From positions 124,001-188,000 of the forward strand of contig JANYET010000050.1 of assembly GCA_025359785.1 (NCBI GenBank): a stretch of 64,000 bases of DNA, read 5' to 3'. This stretch comes from Alphaproteobacteria bacterium (GTDB taxonomy: Bacteria > Pseudomonadota > Alphaproteobacteria > Caulobacterales > Caulobacteraceae). Shown here one piece after another: positions 1-8,528 of this stretch. How positions within the stretch are numbered: the stretch's first letter is position 1; each line of letters opens with the position of its first letter. The notes beneath the pieces were generated by a model that was not told the origin of the DNA, did no database searches, and saw only the letters and a list, made by a program, of their open reading frames with translations. The position numbers were made by a program, and so were the translations under genes.

Positions 1-142
1 GCTGAACGGCAACCAGAACTTCGCCATCGGCTGGCCGATCCCCGGCGTGCCGGAGCCGAGCACCTGGGCGATGATGCTGCTGGGCTTCGGCGGCCTGGGC
101 GCCATGCTCCGCCGCCGCCGCGCCGTGGCGCTCGCCGCCTAG
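1..142 (+). CDS. PEPxxWA-CTERM protein, C-terminal end only
   Basis: Only the last 46 codons are in the window. They contain a VPEPSTWA motif, then a hydrophobic stretch ([13 protein letters not shown]) and a cluster of four arginines just before the stop. This is the classic three-part PEPxxWA-CTERM sorting signal, which sends exported proteins to an exosortase-type system. The function of the missing N-terminal part cannot be judged. No exosortase gene is in the window. Confidence 0.85.
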   Translation, partial: LNGNQNFAIGWPIPGVPEPSTWAMMLLGFGGLGAMLRRRRAVALAA

Positions 143-168
143 GGCGTCCGGCCACCGCGAAACGACAA

Positions 169-204
169 GACCCCGGGGCCACGCGGCGCCTGGGTTTTTC
201 TTTG
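169..204 (+). terminator. Intrinsic terminator after the PEP-CTERM gene
   Basis: ACCCC-GGGGCC and GGCGCC-TGGGT form an imperfect GC-rich stem around the loop ACGC, followed by TTTTTCTTT. It lies 27 nt after the stop codon, on the same strand. Confidence 0.6.
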
Positions 205-392
205 TCCGCCGCCTGACGCAAGGCCCGGCGCGCCGCCACCCGATGGCTCGACGGCACAACTTCGTTCGCGGAACATGGCGATGGTGGCTTGCCAGGATTT
301 CGAATTCAGTCCTAGGTTGCGCTTGACCGCAGTCATACCAACTTTGGCGAGTGCCTTGCCGGTCGGCCCGCCACACTGCCCGGAGGCGCGAG

Positions 393-1955
393 ATGACCGG
401 CCCAACCCCAGTCCGCCCGCATGGCGGCGTCCGCGGCGCCAATCTGTCGCGCAGCTCCGTACTGTTCGGCGGACCATTCGGCCGCATCTTCCGAGCCTTG
501 CCGCCCGCCGACTTCGGTCCCGATGACGCGGCGAGCCTGGCGGCGCTGAAGAAGCTGGCTGCCGGAATGCTGGCCGGCGTCGATCCGATCCGCAACGGAC
601 CCGACGCGGAGGAGAGCGGCATCCCGGCGGCCTACACCTATTTCGGTCAGTTCATCGACCACGACCTGACCTTCGATCCGGCCAGCAGCCTGCAGAAGCA
701 GAACGATCCCGACGCCCTGGTGGACTACCGCACGCCGCGCTTCGACCTGGACAATGTCTACGGCCGGGGCCCGGACGATCAGCCCTATCTCTACGAGGAC
801 GGAAAGACGTTCATCCTCGGCCGGCCGCTGACCGGCGCGGCGAAGAACCCCAAGGCCCAGGACCTGCCCCGCAGCTCCCCCGCCACGGTTGGCGCCAACA
901 AGCGCGCCATCATCGGCGACCCGCGCAACGACGAGAACGTCATCGTCTCGCAGCTGCAGGGCCTGTTCCTGCGCTTCCACAACCGGATGGCCGTCAAGTA
1001 CGGCGACTTCGCCACGGCCCAGCGCAAGGTGCGCTTCCACTACCAGTGGGTGGTGCTCAACGATTTCCTGCCGAAGCTGATCGCGCCTGACGTGCTGGCC
1101 GAAGTGCTGCCGCACATCGCCGCCGGAACCGACCCGGTCCGCGATCCGCCGAAACTCAAATTCTACCACGCGCGCGACGAGGCCTTCATGCCGCTGGAGT
1201 TCTCCGCCGCGGCCTATCGGTTCGGGCATTCCATGGTGCGGCCCGAGTATCAGCTGAACGAGACGCTGCCGAAGCCGTTCGGGATCTTCGCCGGCGATTC
1301 CGCGACCCTCAACCTGCGCGGCTTCCGCGAATTCCCGGCGAGCTGGGCCATCGACTGGCGCTTCTTCATCGACCTGGAGGTGCTGGACTACGGCGACGAA
1401 AACAATCCCGCCGATCCGCGCAACAAGAACCGCACCCAGTTCGCCTACAAGATCGACACCTCGCTGGTGAACCCGCTGGGCCATCTGCCGAAGGATATCG
1501 CCGCCGACCCGCACGCGCTGGCGACCCGCAACCTTGAGCGCGGTTGGCGCATGCGCCTGCCAAGCGGCCAGACCGTGGCCCGCGCCATGGGCGAGGTCCC
1601 CCTCGCCGACGCCGACATCATTATCGGAAAGCGCACCGGCGACCCCGCCGACGTGGTCGGGCCGATCACCCAGTTCGGTGCGGCCTTCGCGGGCAACTGT
1701 CCGCTCTGGACCTATATCCTCGCCGAGACGGTGGAGGTCCCGGTCACCGTGAAAACCACTCAGGGCGACCAGGCCTTGACGGCCTGCCTGCTGGGCCCAG
1801 TCGGCGGGCGGATCGTCGCCGAGACCATGGTCGGGCTGATGCTGGCCGACTCCAGCTCGTTCCTGGCCCAGGACCCGCTCTGGCAGCCGGACACCGACCT
1901 GATGGTCGCCGGCAAGTTCGGCCTGCGCGAACTGATCGCCGCAGCGTTGGCTTAG
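393..1955 (+). CDS. Animal-type haem peroxidase family protein
   Basis: A 520-residue member of the myeloperoxidase/peroxidasin/cyclooxygenase superfamily. The distal histidine motif is at residues 84-91 (FGQFIDHD; His90, with Asp91 as the usual calcium ligand). The catalytic arginine is in GDPRNDEN (Arg178), and the proximal haem histidine is in YRFGHSMV (His279). An in-frame ATG exists at 351, but the ATG at 393 is preferred because GGAGG lies 6 nt before it. No signal peptide is visible, so the protein is probably cytosolic or leaves by another route; the substrate is unknown. The 3' end overlaps the converging fpr gene by 4 nt. Confidence 0.88.
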   Translation: MTGPTPVRPHGGVRGANLSRSSVLFGGPFGRIFRALPPADFGPDDAASLAALKKLAAGMLAGVDPIRNGPDAEESGIPAAYTYFGQFIDHDLTFDPASSLQKQNDPDALVDYRTPRFDLDNVYGRGPDDQPYLYEDGKTFILGRPLTGAAKNPKAQDLPRSSPATVGANKRAIIGDPRNDENVIVSQLQGLFLRFHNRMAVKYGDFATAQRKVRFHYQWVVLNDFLPKLIAPDVLAEVLPHIAAGTDPVRDPPKLKFYHARDEAFMPLEFSAAAYRFGHSMVRPEYQLNETLPKPFGIFAGDSATLNLRGFREFPASWAIDWRFFIDLEVLDYGDENNPADPRNKNRTQFAYKIDTSLVNPLGHLPKDIAADPHALATRNLERGWRMRLPSGQTVARAMGEVPLADADIIIGKRTGDPADVVGPITQFGAAFAGNCPLWTYILAETVEVPVTVKTTQGDQALTACLLGPVGGRIVAETMVGLMLADSSSFLAQDPLWQPDTDLMVAGKFGLRELIAAALA

Positions 1956-2773
1956 GTCTCGACGAAGGCGCGTTCCAGCACAAAGTCGCCGGGGCTGGCG
2001 ATCGAACCTTCTTCGTAGCCGCGGTCCAGCAGCTGCTGCTTCAGGTCGGCCAGGACCGAGGGCCCGCCGCAGAGCATCAGGCGATCCACGGCCGGGTCGA
2101 AGGGCGGCACGCCCAGGTCGGTGAACAGCTTGCCCGACGCGATCAGGTCCGTGATCCGGCCCTCAGTCCTGAACGGCTCGCGGGTCACGGTCGGGTAGTA
2201 GCGCAGCTTGCCGCCGATCAGCTCGCCCAGGATTTCGTCGTTGGGCAACTCGGTCTCGAACAGCTCGCGGTAGTTCAGGTCGGCAACCTCGCGCACCGTG
2301 TGCGTCACGATCACCTCGTCGAACCGCTCATAGACCTCCGGATCGCGGGCCAGCGACAGCCAGGGCGCGAGCCCCGTGCCGGTGCCCAGCATCCACAGGC
2401 GCTTGCCGGGCTTCAGGCCGTCCAGCACCAGGGTGCCGGTCGGCTTGCGCCCGATCAACACTGGGTCGCCCACCTTGATCTGTTGCAGGCGCGAGGTCAG
2501 CGGGCCGTCCGCCACCTTGATCGAATAGAATTCCAGTTCGTCGTGCCAGGCGGGCGAGGCGATGGAATAGGCGCGCACCAGCGGCTTGCCGTCCTCCTTG
2601 GTCAGCCCGACCATCACGAACTGGCCGCTGGAGAAGCGCAGGGCCGGATCGCGCGTCGTGCGGAACGAGAACAGGCTGGGCGTCCAATGCTGGACCCAGG
2701 TCACCGTCTCGACAAAGAAGGCGCCGCCGGCTTTCACAGGGGCCGCCGCGGACGAAAGCGCGATGTCATTCAT
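1952..2773 (-). CDS. fpr: Ferredoxin-NADP(+) reductase
   Basis: A 273-residue FAD/NADP oxidoreductase of the bacterial Fpr type. The FAD-binding RAYS motif is at residues 67-70, the NADP-binding GTGTGLAP at 130-137, and a second nucleotide motif LCGGP lies near the C-terminus. It is the last gene of the sulfate-assimilation operon, 27 nt after cysH. Because no flavoprotein CysJ is present, this enzyme probably feeds electrons from NADPH through a ferredoxin to the sulfite reductase; that role is inferred from position. Confidence 0.93.
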   Translation of the reverse strand: MNDIALSSAAAPVKAGGAFFVETVTWVQHWTPSLFSFRTTRDPALRFSSGQFVMVGLTKEDGKPLVRAYSIASPAWHDELEFYSIKVADGPLTSRLQQIKVGDPVLIGRKPTGTLVLDGLKPGKRLWMLGTGTGLAPWLSLARDPEVYERFDEVIVTHTVREVADLNYRELFETELPNDEILGELIGGKLRYYPTVTREPFRTEGRITDLIASGKLFTDLGVPPFDPAVDRLMLCGGPSVLADLKQQLLDRGYEEGSIASPGDFVLERAFVET

Positions 2774-2800
2774 GGGATGTCTATGGTCTCGAGGGTCGCG

Positions 2801-3547
2801 TCAAATGCCGCCGCCGACGTCTTCGACGGTTCCCGGCGCACGGGCGACGTGGATGCCACATTCGGTCTTGTCCGAGCCCGCCCAGCGGCCGGAGCGCTCG
2901 TCCTGGCCGGCTTCCACCGGCTTGGTGCAGGGCCAGCAGCCGATCGACGGAAAGCCCTGGGCGACCAGCGGATGGGCCGGCAGCGCATACTCAGCCACAT
3001 AGGCGTCGAGATCCGCCTTGCCCCAGTTGGCCAGGGGGTTGAATTTGATCTGATGGTCGGCCTGCTCGACCACCGCCATCGACAGCCGCGAGCCACCCTG
3101 GAAGCGCTTGCGCCCGGTGATCCAGCCATCGAAACCGGCGAGCGCCCGGTCCAGCGGCAGCACCTTGCGCACCTCGCAGCAGGCGTCGGTGTCGGTCTGC
3201 CAGAGCTTGGCCTCCGGGTCCGCCACCGCCAGGTCCTGATAGGCCGGCCGCAGGTCGCGCACCGCCGTCAGGCCGAGCTGGCTGGCCAGCTGTCGCCGGT
3301 AGTCCAGCGTCTGGCCGAACAGCATGCCGGTGTCGAGGAACAGCACGGGCATGTCCGGCTTCACCTGCGCCGCCAGGTGCAACAGCACCGCCGATTCCGC
3401 CCCGAACGACGATACCAGCGCCAGCTTGTCACCCAGCGCGGCGACCGCCGCCTCCAGCACCGTGCGCGGGTGCGCGTGACGCAGCTCCGCATCCAGCCGC
3501 GCGGCCAGGGTCTGAGGCCAATCGCTGTGATCGTAGGCCAAGCTCAT
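2801..3547 (-). CDS. cysH: Phosphoadenylyl/adenylyl-sulfate reductase
   Basis: A 248-residue PAPS/APS reductase that reduces activated sulfate to sulfite. It has the PP-loop core (SSFGAES at 47-53), and Cys123-Cys124 with Cys204-x2-Cys207, the four cysteines that bind a [4Fe-4S] cluster in the APS-reducing branch. The active-site ECGIH sits at 229-233 near the C-terminus. The cluster cysteines suggest APS rather than PAPS as substrate. Its ATG overlaps the DUF934 stop codon (ATGA). Confidence 0.95.
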   Translation of the reverse strand: MSLAYDHSDWPQTLAARLDAELRHAHPRTVLEAAVAALGDKLALVSSFGAESAVLLHLAAQVKPDMPVLFLDTGMLFGQTLDYRRQLASQLGLTAVRDLRPAYQDLAVADPEAKLWQTDTDACCEVRKVLPLDRALAGFDGWITGRKRFQGGSRLSMAVVEQADHQIKFNPLANWGKADLDAYVAEYALPAHPLVAQGFPSIGCWPCTKPVEAGQDERSGRWAGSDKTECGIHVARAPGTVEDVGGGI

Positions 3548-4044
3548 ACTCCCCGCGCCTCGAAGGCCGGGACCCGGCCGTCGGCGGCGCGCTGATAGAC
3601 ATGACGGAAGCGCCGGGTCGCGCGGTCCCAGTCCTCCACACTCGATCCGTCCGCCGGCTCGAAGGCGTCAAACCCGCAGCGGACCATGAACCCTGCCTGG
3701 GTGCGCAGCACGTCGCCCACGGCGCGCACCTCGCCCTTGAATCCCAGCCGTTCGCGTAGCACCCGGGCCGAGGTGAAGGCGCGCCCGTCGCGGAACTTCG
3801 GATACTCCAGGGCGACCACCGCGATCTGCGGCAGGTCGTAAGCCAGCGCCTCGACCGCCTCGTCGCTGGCGATCCGCACGCCCACCTGTCGGCCCTCGGA
3901 CAGCAGCCTCTCGCCGTCCGCCTGGAAGCGGGTGAGCGAGACGATCACGTCGCCGGGCGGCAAGACCTCATCGTCCGCCACCGTGGTGAAGCCATCCTCG
4001 GCTAAACCGAAAACGCCGCCCCTGAGCCTAATGTACGTCGGCAT
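3544..4044 (-). CDS. DUF934 family protein of the sulfite reductase operon
   Basis: A 166-residue protein starting MPTYIRLRGG. DUF934 proteins are regularly encoded between sulfite reductase and CysH in proteobacteria and are annotated as putative oxidoreductases, but their biochemical role is not established. The reading frame is open further upstream; the ATG at 4044 is chosen because upstream residues are only the shadow of cysI. It overlaps cysI by 17 nt and cysH by 4 nt, which points to translational coupling. Confidence 0.85.
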   Translation of the reverse strand: MPTYIRLRGGVFGLAEDGFTTVADDEVLPPGDVIVSLTRFQADGERLLSEGRQVGVRIASDEAVEALAYDLPQIAVVALEYPKFRDGRAFTSARVLRERLGFKGEVRAVGDVLRTQAGFMVRCGFDAFEPADGSSVEDWDRATRRFRHVYQRAADGRVPAFEARGV

Positions 4045-5683
4045 AGACCGCCTCCTTGAACGGGGCGACGCCCGTGCGCCGGAAGGTGTCGAGGAAGCGC
4101 TCGCCGTCGTGGCGTTCGCGCAGATAGGTCTCGACCAGGGTGTCCACGGCATCGGCCACCCGATCGTAAGGCAGGGCCGGACCGAGCGCCTGACCCACGG
4201 CGGCGTCCTCCGCCCCCGAGCCGCCGAGCGTCAGCTGGTAGAATTCCTCGCCCTTCTTATCGACGCCCAGGATGCCGATGTGGCCGACGTGGTGGTGGCC
4301 GCAGGCGTTGATGCAGCCCGAGATCTTGATCTTCAGCTCGCCCACCCGCTCGGCGCGGTCGGGGTCGGCGAACTTCTGGGCGATATGCTGCGCCACCGAG
4401 ATCGAGCGCGCATTGGCCAGCGCGCAATAGTCCAGCCCCGGGCAGGCGATGATATCGCTCGCCAGGTTGATGTTGGCGCTGGCGAGCCCGGCCGCCCGCA
4501 AAGCCGCATGGACGCTCGGCAGGTCGTCCAGGCGCACGTGCGGCAGCACCAGGTTCTGCTCGTGGGTCACCCGGATGTCGTCCTGGCCGTAGCGCTCGGC
4601 CAGGTCGGCGACGGCCTCCATCTGCTCGGCGGTCGCGTCGCCGGGGGTTTCGCCCACGGTCTTCAACGAAATCTCGACGATGCCGTAGCCCGCCTTCTTG
4701 TGCGGCTTGACGTTGTTGCGCACGAACCGCGCATAGGCCGGGTCGCTGGCCTTGGCCGCCTCGTGGGCTTCCGACACCGCCGGCAGGGTCTCGAAGCTCA
4801 TCGGCGCGAACGCGCCGCGGATACGGGCCAGTTCGGTGTCCGGCAGGTCCACTGACGCGCCGACCTTCTCCCACTCGGCCTCGACCTGGCGGGCGAATTC
4901 CTCGGCGCCCAGGGCCGCGACCAGGATCTTGATCCGCGCCTTGTAGGAATTGTCGCGCCGGCCGTGGCGGTTGTAGACCCGCAGGATCGCCTCCAGGTAT
5001 GAGAACAGCCGGTTGGCGGGCAGGAACTCGCGGATCGTCGAGCCGATGTAGGGCGTGCGCCCCATGCCGCCGCCGACCATCACCTCAAAGCCCAGCTGTC
5101 CGTCGCGGGCGCGGCGCACCACCAGGCCGATGTCGTGTACCTTGGCCGCCGTCCGGTCCTTGGGCGCCGCGGTGATGGCGATCTTGAACTTGCGCGGCAG
5201 GAACGAGAATTCCGGGTGCAGCGTCGACCATTGGCGCATCGCCTCGGCCCAGACCCGCGGATCGTCGATCTCTTCCGCCGTCGCCCCGGCATAGGGGTCG
5301 GCGGTGATGTTGCGGATGCAGTTCCCCGAGGTCTGGATCGCGTGCATGTCGACGCTGGCCAGGTGGTCCAGGATGTCCGGCGTGTCGGCCAGCTTGATCC
5401 AGTGGAACTGCAGGTTCTGCCGCGTCGTGAAGTGGCCGTAACCCTTGTCGTAGGTTCGCCCGATCCAGGCCAGCTTGCGCAGTTGCGTCGGGTTCAGCGC
5501 CCCATAGGGGATCGCCACCCGCAGCATATAGGCGTGCAGCTGCAGATAGAGACCGTTCATCAGGCGCAGCGGCTTGAACTGATCCTCGGCCAGATCGCCG
5601 GCCAGGCGTCGCTCCACCTGCTCGCGGAATTCCGCCGAGCGGTCCGCCAGCATTTCGCGGTCGATGGTGTCGTAGCGGTACAT
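4028..5683 (-). CDS. cysI: Sulfite reductase haemoprotein (nitrite/sulfite reductase family)
   Basis: A 551-residue siroheme/[4Fe-4S] reductase that converts sulfite to sulfide with six electrons. Two ferredoxin-like half domains are visible, and the cluster ligands appear as CPGLDYC and SGCINACGHHH in the C-terminal half. The MYRYD start at 5683 is chosen over an upstream in-frame codon (5713) because it leaves a 4-nt gap to the preceding stop. A nitrite reductase role is unlikely, because nirBD is separately encoded at 42-45 kb and cysH is adjacent here. Confidence 0.93.
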   Translation of the reverse strand: MYRYDTIDREMLADRSAEFREQVERRLAGDLAEDQFKPLRLMNGLYLQLHAYMLRVAIPYGALNPTQLRKLAWIGRTYDKGYGHFTTRQNLQFHWIKLADTPDILDHLASVDMHAIQTSGNCIRNITADPYAGATAEEIDDPRVWAEAMRQWSTLHPEFSFLPRKFKIAITAAPKDRTAAKVHDIGLVVRRARDGQLGFEVMVGGGMGRTPYIGSTIREFLPANRLFSYLEAILRVYNRHGRRDNSYKARIKILVAALGAEEFARQVEAEWEKVGASVDLPDTELARIRGAFAPMSFETLPAVSEAHEAAKASDPAYARFVRNNVKPHKKAGYGIVEISLKTVGETPGDATAEQMEAVADLAERYGQDDIRVTHEQNLVLPHVRLDDLPSVHAALRAAGLASANINLASDIIACPGLDYCALANARSISVAQHIAQKFADPDRAERVGELKIKISGCINACGHHHVGHIGILGVDKKGEEFYQLTLGGSGAEDAAVGQALGPALPYDRVADAVDTLVETYLRERHDGERFLDTFRRTGVAPFKEAVYADVH

Positions 5684-5687
5684 GGCT

Positions 5688-6047
5688 CTACTTCCGCCGG
5701 ATGAGGTCGACACGGCCCGTCGAACGCGACGCGCCGTGGGCGTGCTTCAGGGCCGCGATCGCCGCCCCGCCCTCGGTCTGCTTGCCGTGATTGAGGTTGG
5801 TCGGCCCCAGCGCGCGGATGCGTTCGCGGTAGCTCAAGGGCGCCCACAGGCCTTCGGATTCCACCAGGTCGATCAGATAGGGCTCGACCACCACCAGGAC
5901 TTGGGTCTTGGCGCGTCCCTCGGCGGCCTCGCCGGCCGGATCGTCGCCCGCGAACAGGTCGGCCTCGGCGAACCGCTCTACCCACTGGCCCTGGCGCCAG
6001 AACACCACCTCGCCGTCGGTCAGCCGATTGGCGGTCAGCGCCTTCAT
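5688..6047 (-). CDS. DUF2849 family protein
   Basis: A 119-residue protein with no catalytic motif that I recognise (MKALTANRLTDGEVVFW at the start, GPTNLNHGKQ near the end). DUF2849 members occur next to cysI in Alphaproteobacteria, but their function is unknown. The ATG overlaps the cobA stop (ATGA), and the stop lies 4 nt before cysI, so it belongs to the siroheme/sulfite reductase operon. A part in electron transfer or siroheme loading is a guess. Confidence 0.82.
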   Translation of the reverse strand: MKALTANRLTDGEVVFWRQGQWVERFAEADLFAGDDPAGEAAEGRAKTQVLVVVEPYLIDLVESEGLWAPLSYRERIRALGPTNLNHGKQTEGGAAIAALKHAHGASRSTGRVDLIRRK

Positions 6048-7039
6048 ATTGACCTCCCCCGCAAAGCGGCGGGAGGGGGACCGTCCGCCGAAGAGCGGAT
6101 GGTGGACGGGGCAAACCCCACCTGCTGAGCCACGGGCAGCCCGGTTGTTCCACTGAGCCTGAGGTTTGCCCCCTCCACCACGCGCTCTTCGCTTCGCTCG
6201 GCGAGCGGTCCCCCTCCCCCGCTTTGCGGGCGAGGTACGGCTCGATCCTCGGCCAACGCCATCGCCTCGCCGACGATCAGCAGCGCCGGGCCACTCAGCG
6301 CCGAAGCCGCCTCGGCGAGGCCGGACAGCGTCGTCACGATCCGCCGTTCATCCGCCCGGCTGGCGTTCTCGACGATCAGGGCCGGGGTCGCGCCCGCGCG
6401 TCCGGCGTCCAGCAGGCGAGCGGCGATCGGGGCGGCCTGCGAGAGGCCCATGTATACGACCACCGTCTGGTTGGCCCGCGACAGGCTCGTCCAGTCCAGG
6501 TCTGGCTCCGCGCCCTTCGACGCGTGCCCCGTCACGAAGGTGACCGCCTGGGCTGACCCCCGATGGGTCAGGGGCGCGCCGGCGCTGGCGCTGGCCGCGA
6601 GCGCCGCGGTGACGCCCGGCACGATATGGCAGTCCACCCCGGCCGCCCGGCACGCTTCCAGTTCCTCGCCGCCGCGTCCGAAGATGAACGGGTCGCCGCC
6701 CTTCAACCGCACCACCGTCAAGCCCTGGAGCCCGAAGGCCACCAGCATCCGGTTGATCTCGTCCTGGCTGTAGGAATGCCGCGACTTGCGCTTGGCCACC
6801 GAAATCCGGCGCGCCGCCTCCGGCGCCAGCGCGAGGACCTCGTCGGAGACCAGCCCGTCGTGCACCACGACATCGGCGGTCTGCAGAACCCGCAGCGCCT
6901 TGATGGTCAGCAGTTCCGGATCGCCCGGACCCGCGCCGACCAGCCAGACCGCGCCGCGGCCCAGGCCCGAGGCGCTTGCGCCGCCACCGAGAACCACCAG
7001 GTTCCGCGCGCGCCCTGACTTCGTTTGCCCTTGCGCCAT
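6044..7039 (-). CDS. cobA: Uroporphyrinogen-III C-methyltransferase with repeat-encoded C-terminal tail
   Basis: SAM-dependent methylation of uroporphyrinogen III to precorrin-2, the first step to the siroheme needed by cysI. Family motifs are VWLVGAGPGDPELLT, VVRLKGGDPFIFGRGGEE, VPGVTAALAASASAGAPLTHR and the ALIVENAS segment. The 331 residues exceed the usual 250-280: 61 codons just before the final Ser-Ile are read from an inverted-repeat element (6053-6235), and without it the protein would be 270 residues. The start at 7039 (MAQGQTKSG) is chosen over an open upstream frame. It leads the sulfate-assimilation operon; a paralogue is at 38.7-39.5 kb. Confidence 0.93.
   Translation of the reverse strand: MAQGQTKSGRARNLVVLGGGASASGLGRGAVWLVGAGPGDPELLTIKALRVLQTADVVVHDGLVSDEVLALAPEAARRISVAKRKSRHSYSQDEINRMLVAFGLQGLTVVRLKGGDPFIFGRGGEELEACRAAGVDCHIVPGVTAALAASASAGAPLTHRGSAQAVTFVTGHASKGAEPDLDWTSLSRANQTVVVYMGLSQAAPIAARLLDAGRAGATPALIVENASRADERRIVTTLSGLAEAASALSGPALLIVGEAMALAEDRAVPRPQSGGGGPLAERSEERVVEGANLRLSGTTGLPVAQQVGFAPSTIRSSADGPPPAALRGRSI
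6053..6235. repeat. 183-bp inverted repeat inside the 3' end of cobA
   Basis: A left arm of about 65 bp (6053-6117) and a right arm of about 73 bp (6163-6235) are imperfect reverse complements around a 45-bp centre. Shared blocks, read left to right in the left arm, are CCCGCAAAGCGG, GGAGGGGGACCG and GGGCAAACC. The shape matches the palindromic intergenic repeats found between genes in related genomes, but here both arms are translated in frame as the CobA tail. The length is divisible by three. Confidence 0.85.
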
Positions 7040-7209
7040 GATTAGCTTCTCTAATGCCTCAAAACTCAAATCCGATCGGATCGGGCTCAGGCCCCCACGA
7101 CCGATTTCCGGTGACGAAAAGGGCCAACCCGCCACGCGACGCTTGCAAATAGGTGTCGGCGCCCCCAATTCGCAATCCAAGGACTTCTGCCGGGGGTGTC
7201 AGGTTTTCT

Positions 7210-8169
7210 ATGGAGCGACCGACGGAACACAGGCGCCGCTTGCCGCCCCTCAACGCGCTTCGGGCGTTCGAGGCCGCGGCGCGCCATCTGAACTTCTCGC
7301 GCGCCGCCGACGAACTGTCGGTGACGCCCGGCGCGGTCAGCCAGCAGATCCAGAATCTTGAGGACTATGTCGGCGCGGCGCTGTTCAAGCGCACGCCCAA
7401 AGGCCTGCTGCTCACCGACGCGGCTCAGACGGCCTTGCCGGCGCTGCGCGAAGCCTTCGACCGCCTGGCCGAGGCCGCCTCCCTGCTCACCGCCGCCGTC
7501 GATGGCCGGCGCCTGACCCTGACCGCGCCGCCGTCCTTCGCCACCAAGTGGTTGGTGCCGCGCCTGGGCGCCTTTGAACAGGCCCACCCGCTGGTCGACG
7601 TCTGGCTGTCGGCCGCCATCGAGATGGTCGACCTGACCGCCGGCGAGGTGGACGTGGCCATCCGCTATGGCGCCGGCCGCTATCCGGGCCTGGAGGTCAA
7701 GCGGCTGTTCTCCGAGGCGGTGATCCCGGTCGCCAGCCCCGAGCACCTGGCCGCCCAACCCCTGAACAGCCCCGCCGACCTCGCCCACCACATCCTGCTG
7801 CACGACGGCTCGCCGGACTTCGACGACAGCTGCCCGGACTGGTCCATGTGGCTCGCGGCGCGCGGCCTGAAGACCGTCGATGGTATGCGCGGGCCCCGCT
7901 TCAACCAGTCCAGCCTGGTGATCGAGGCCGCCGTGAACGGCCGTGGCGTGGCGCTGGCCAAGCGCACGCTGGCCCAGGCCGACCTGGAGGCCGGCCGCCT
8001 GGTCGCCCCGCTGCAGATCGCCACCGCCGTCGACTTCGCCTACTACCTCGTCCATCCCAAGGCCAAGGGCCGGCTGCCGCAGGTGAAGGCCTTCGTCAGC
8101 TGGATCGAGGCCCAGGCCATCGCCCACGAGGCGGCCCTGCTGGCCATCGATAACGGCGCCGGCATATAG
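7210..8169 (+). CDS. LysR-family transcriptional regulator (GcvA type)
   Basis: A 319-residue regulator with an N-terminal winged HTH at about residues 12-70 (LPPLNALRAFEAAARHLNFS, AADELSVTPGAVSQQI) and a LysR substrate-binding domain after it. The GcvA-like form (NALRAFEAAAR) is typical of regulators of neighbouring operons. It is transcribed away from cobA across a 170-bp intergenic region (7040-7209), so control of the sulfate operon is plausible but not shown. The start at 7210 is used instead of the upstream in-frame codon at 7153, because the family begins close to the HTH. Confidence 0.88.
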   Translation: MERPTEHRRRLPPLNALRAFEAAARHLNFSRAADELSVTPGAVSQQIQNLEDYVGAALFKRTPKGLLLTDAAQTALPALREAFDRLAEAASLLTAAVDGRRLTLTAPPSFATKWLVPRLGAFEQAHPLVDVWLSAAIEMVDLTAGEVDVAIRYGAGRYPGLEVKRLFSEAVIPVASPEHLAAQPLNSPADLAHHILLHDGSPDFDDSCPDWSMWLAARGLKTVDGMRGPRFNQSSLVIEAAVNGRGVALAKRTLAQADLEAGRLVAPLQIATAVDFAYYLVHPKAKGRLPQVKAFVSWIEAQAIAHEAALLAIDNGAGI

Positions 8170-8201
8170 GGGCGCCGGCCACCAACCGAGTTGAGTTCCC
8201 C

Positions 8202-8528
8202 ATGTCCTTCACCACCGATCCGCGCCCCGCGCCCACCGACTGCCAGACCATGGGCGAGGTCCGCCAGGGCGTCGACGCCCTGGACCGCCTGCTGGTCGAG
8301 GTGCTGGCCGAGCGCCAGCGCTACATGGACGCCGCCGCCCGTATCAAGGCCGACCGCCACGCCGTGCGCGACACCGCCCGGATCGAGGATGTGGTCGCCA
8401 AGGTGAAGGCCGCCGCCCGCGACGCCGGCCTGTCCGAGCAGATCGCCGAGCCGGTCTGGCGCACCCTCATCGAACGCTGCATCGCCTACGAGTTCGGCGT
8501 CTGGGATGCGCGGCGTCAGGACGCCTGA
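8202..8528 (+). CDS. Chorismate mutase (AroQ class)
   Basis: A 108-residue all-helical protein that rearranges chorismate to prephenate for Phe/Tyr synthesis. Motifs fit the AroQ fold: VRQGVDALDRLLVEVLAERQ (helix 1, with the active-site Arg), AAARIK (the Lys region), and WRTLIERCIAYE near the end. The start is 32 nt after the lysR stop. Its 3' end overlaps the converging Hpt gene by 13 nt. Confidence 0.88.
   Translation: MSFTTDPRPAPTDCQTMGEVRQGVDALDRLLVEVLAERQRYMDAAARIKADRHAVRDTARIEDVVAKVKAAARDAGLSEQIAEPVWRTLIERCIAYEFGVWDARRQDA

Noticed and set aside
333..1514. Long minus-strand open frame opposite the peroxidase gene
   Set aside because: It is the antisense shadow of a high-GC gene; composition is Arg/Gly/Val-rich with no family motif, while the plus strand carries all catalytic residues.
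1544..3595. 683-codon plus-strand frame running across fpr and cysH
   Set aside because: It spans the antisense of two well-supported genes; no motif. Similar shadow frames opposite gltB (29700-31610 and 31623-32837) are rejected for the same reason.
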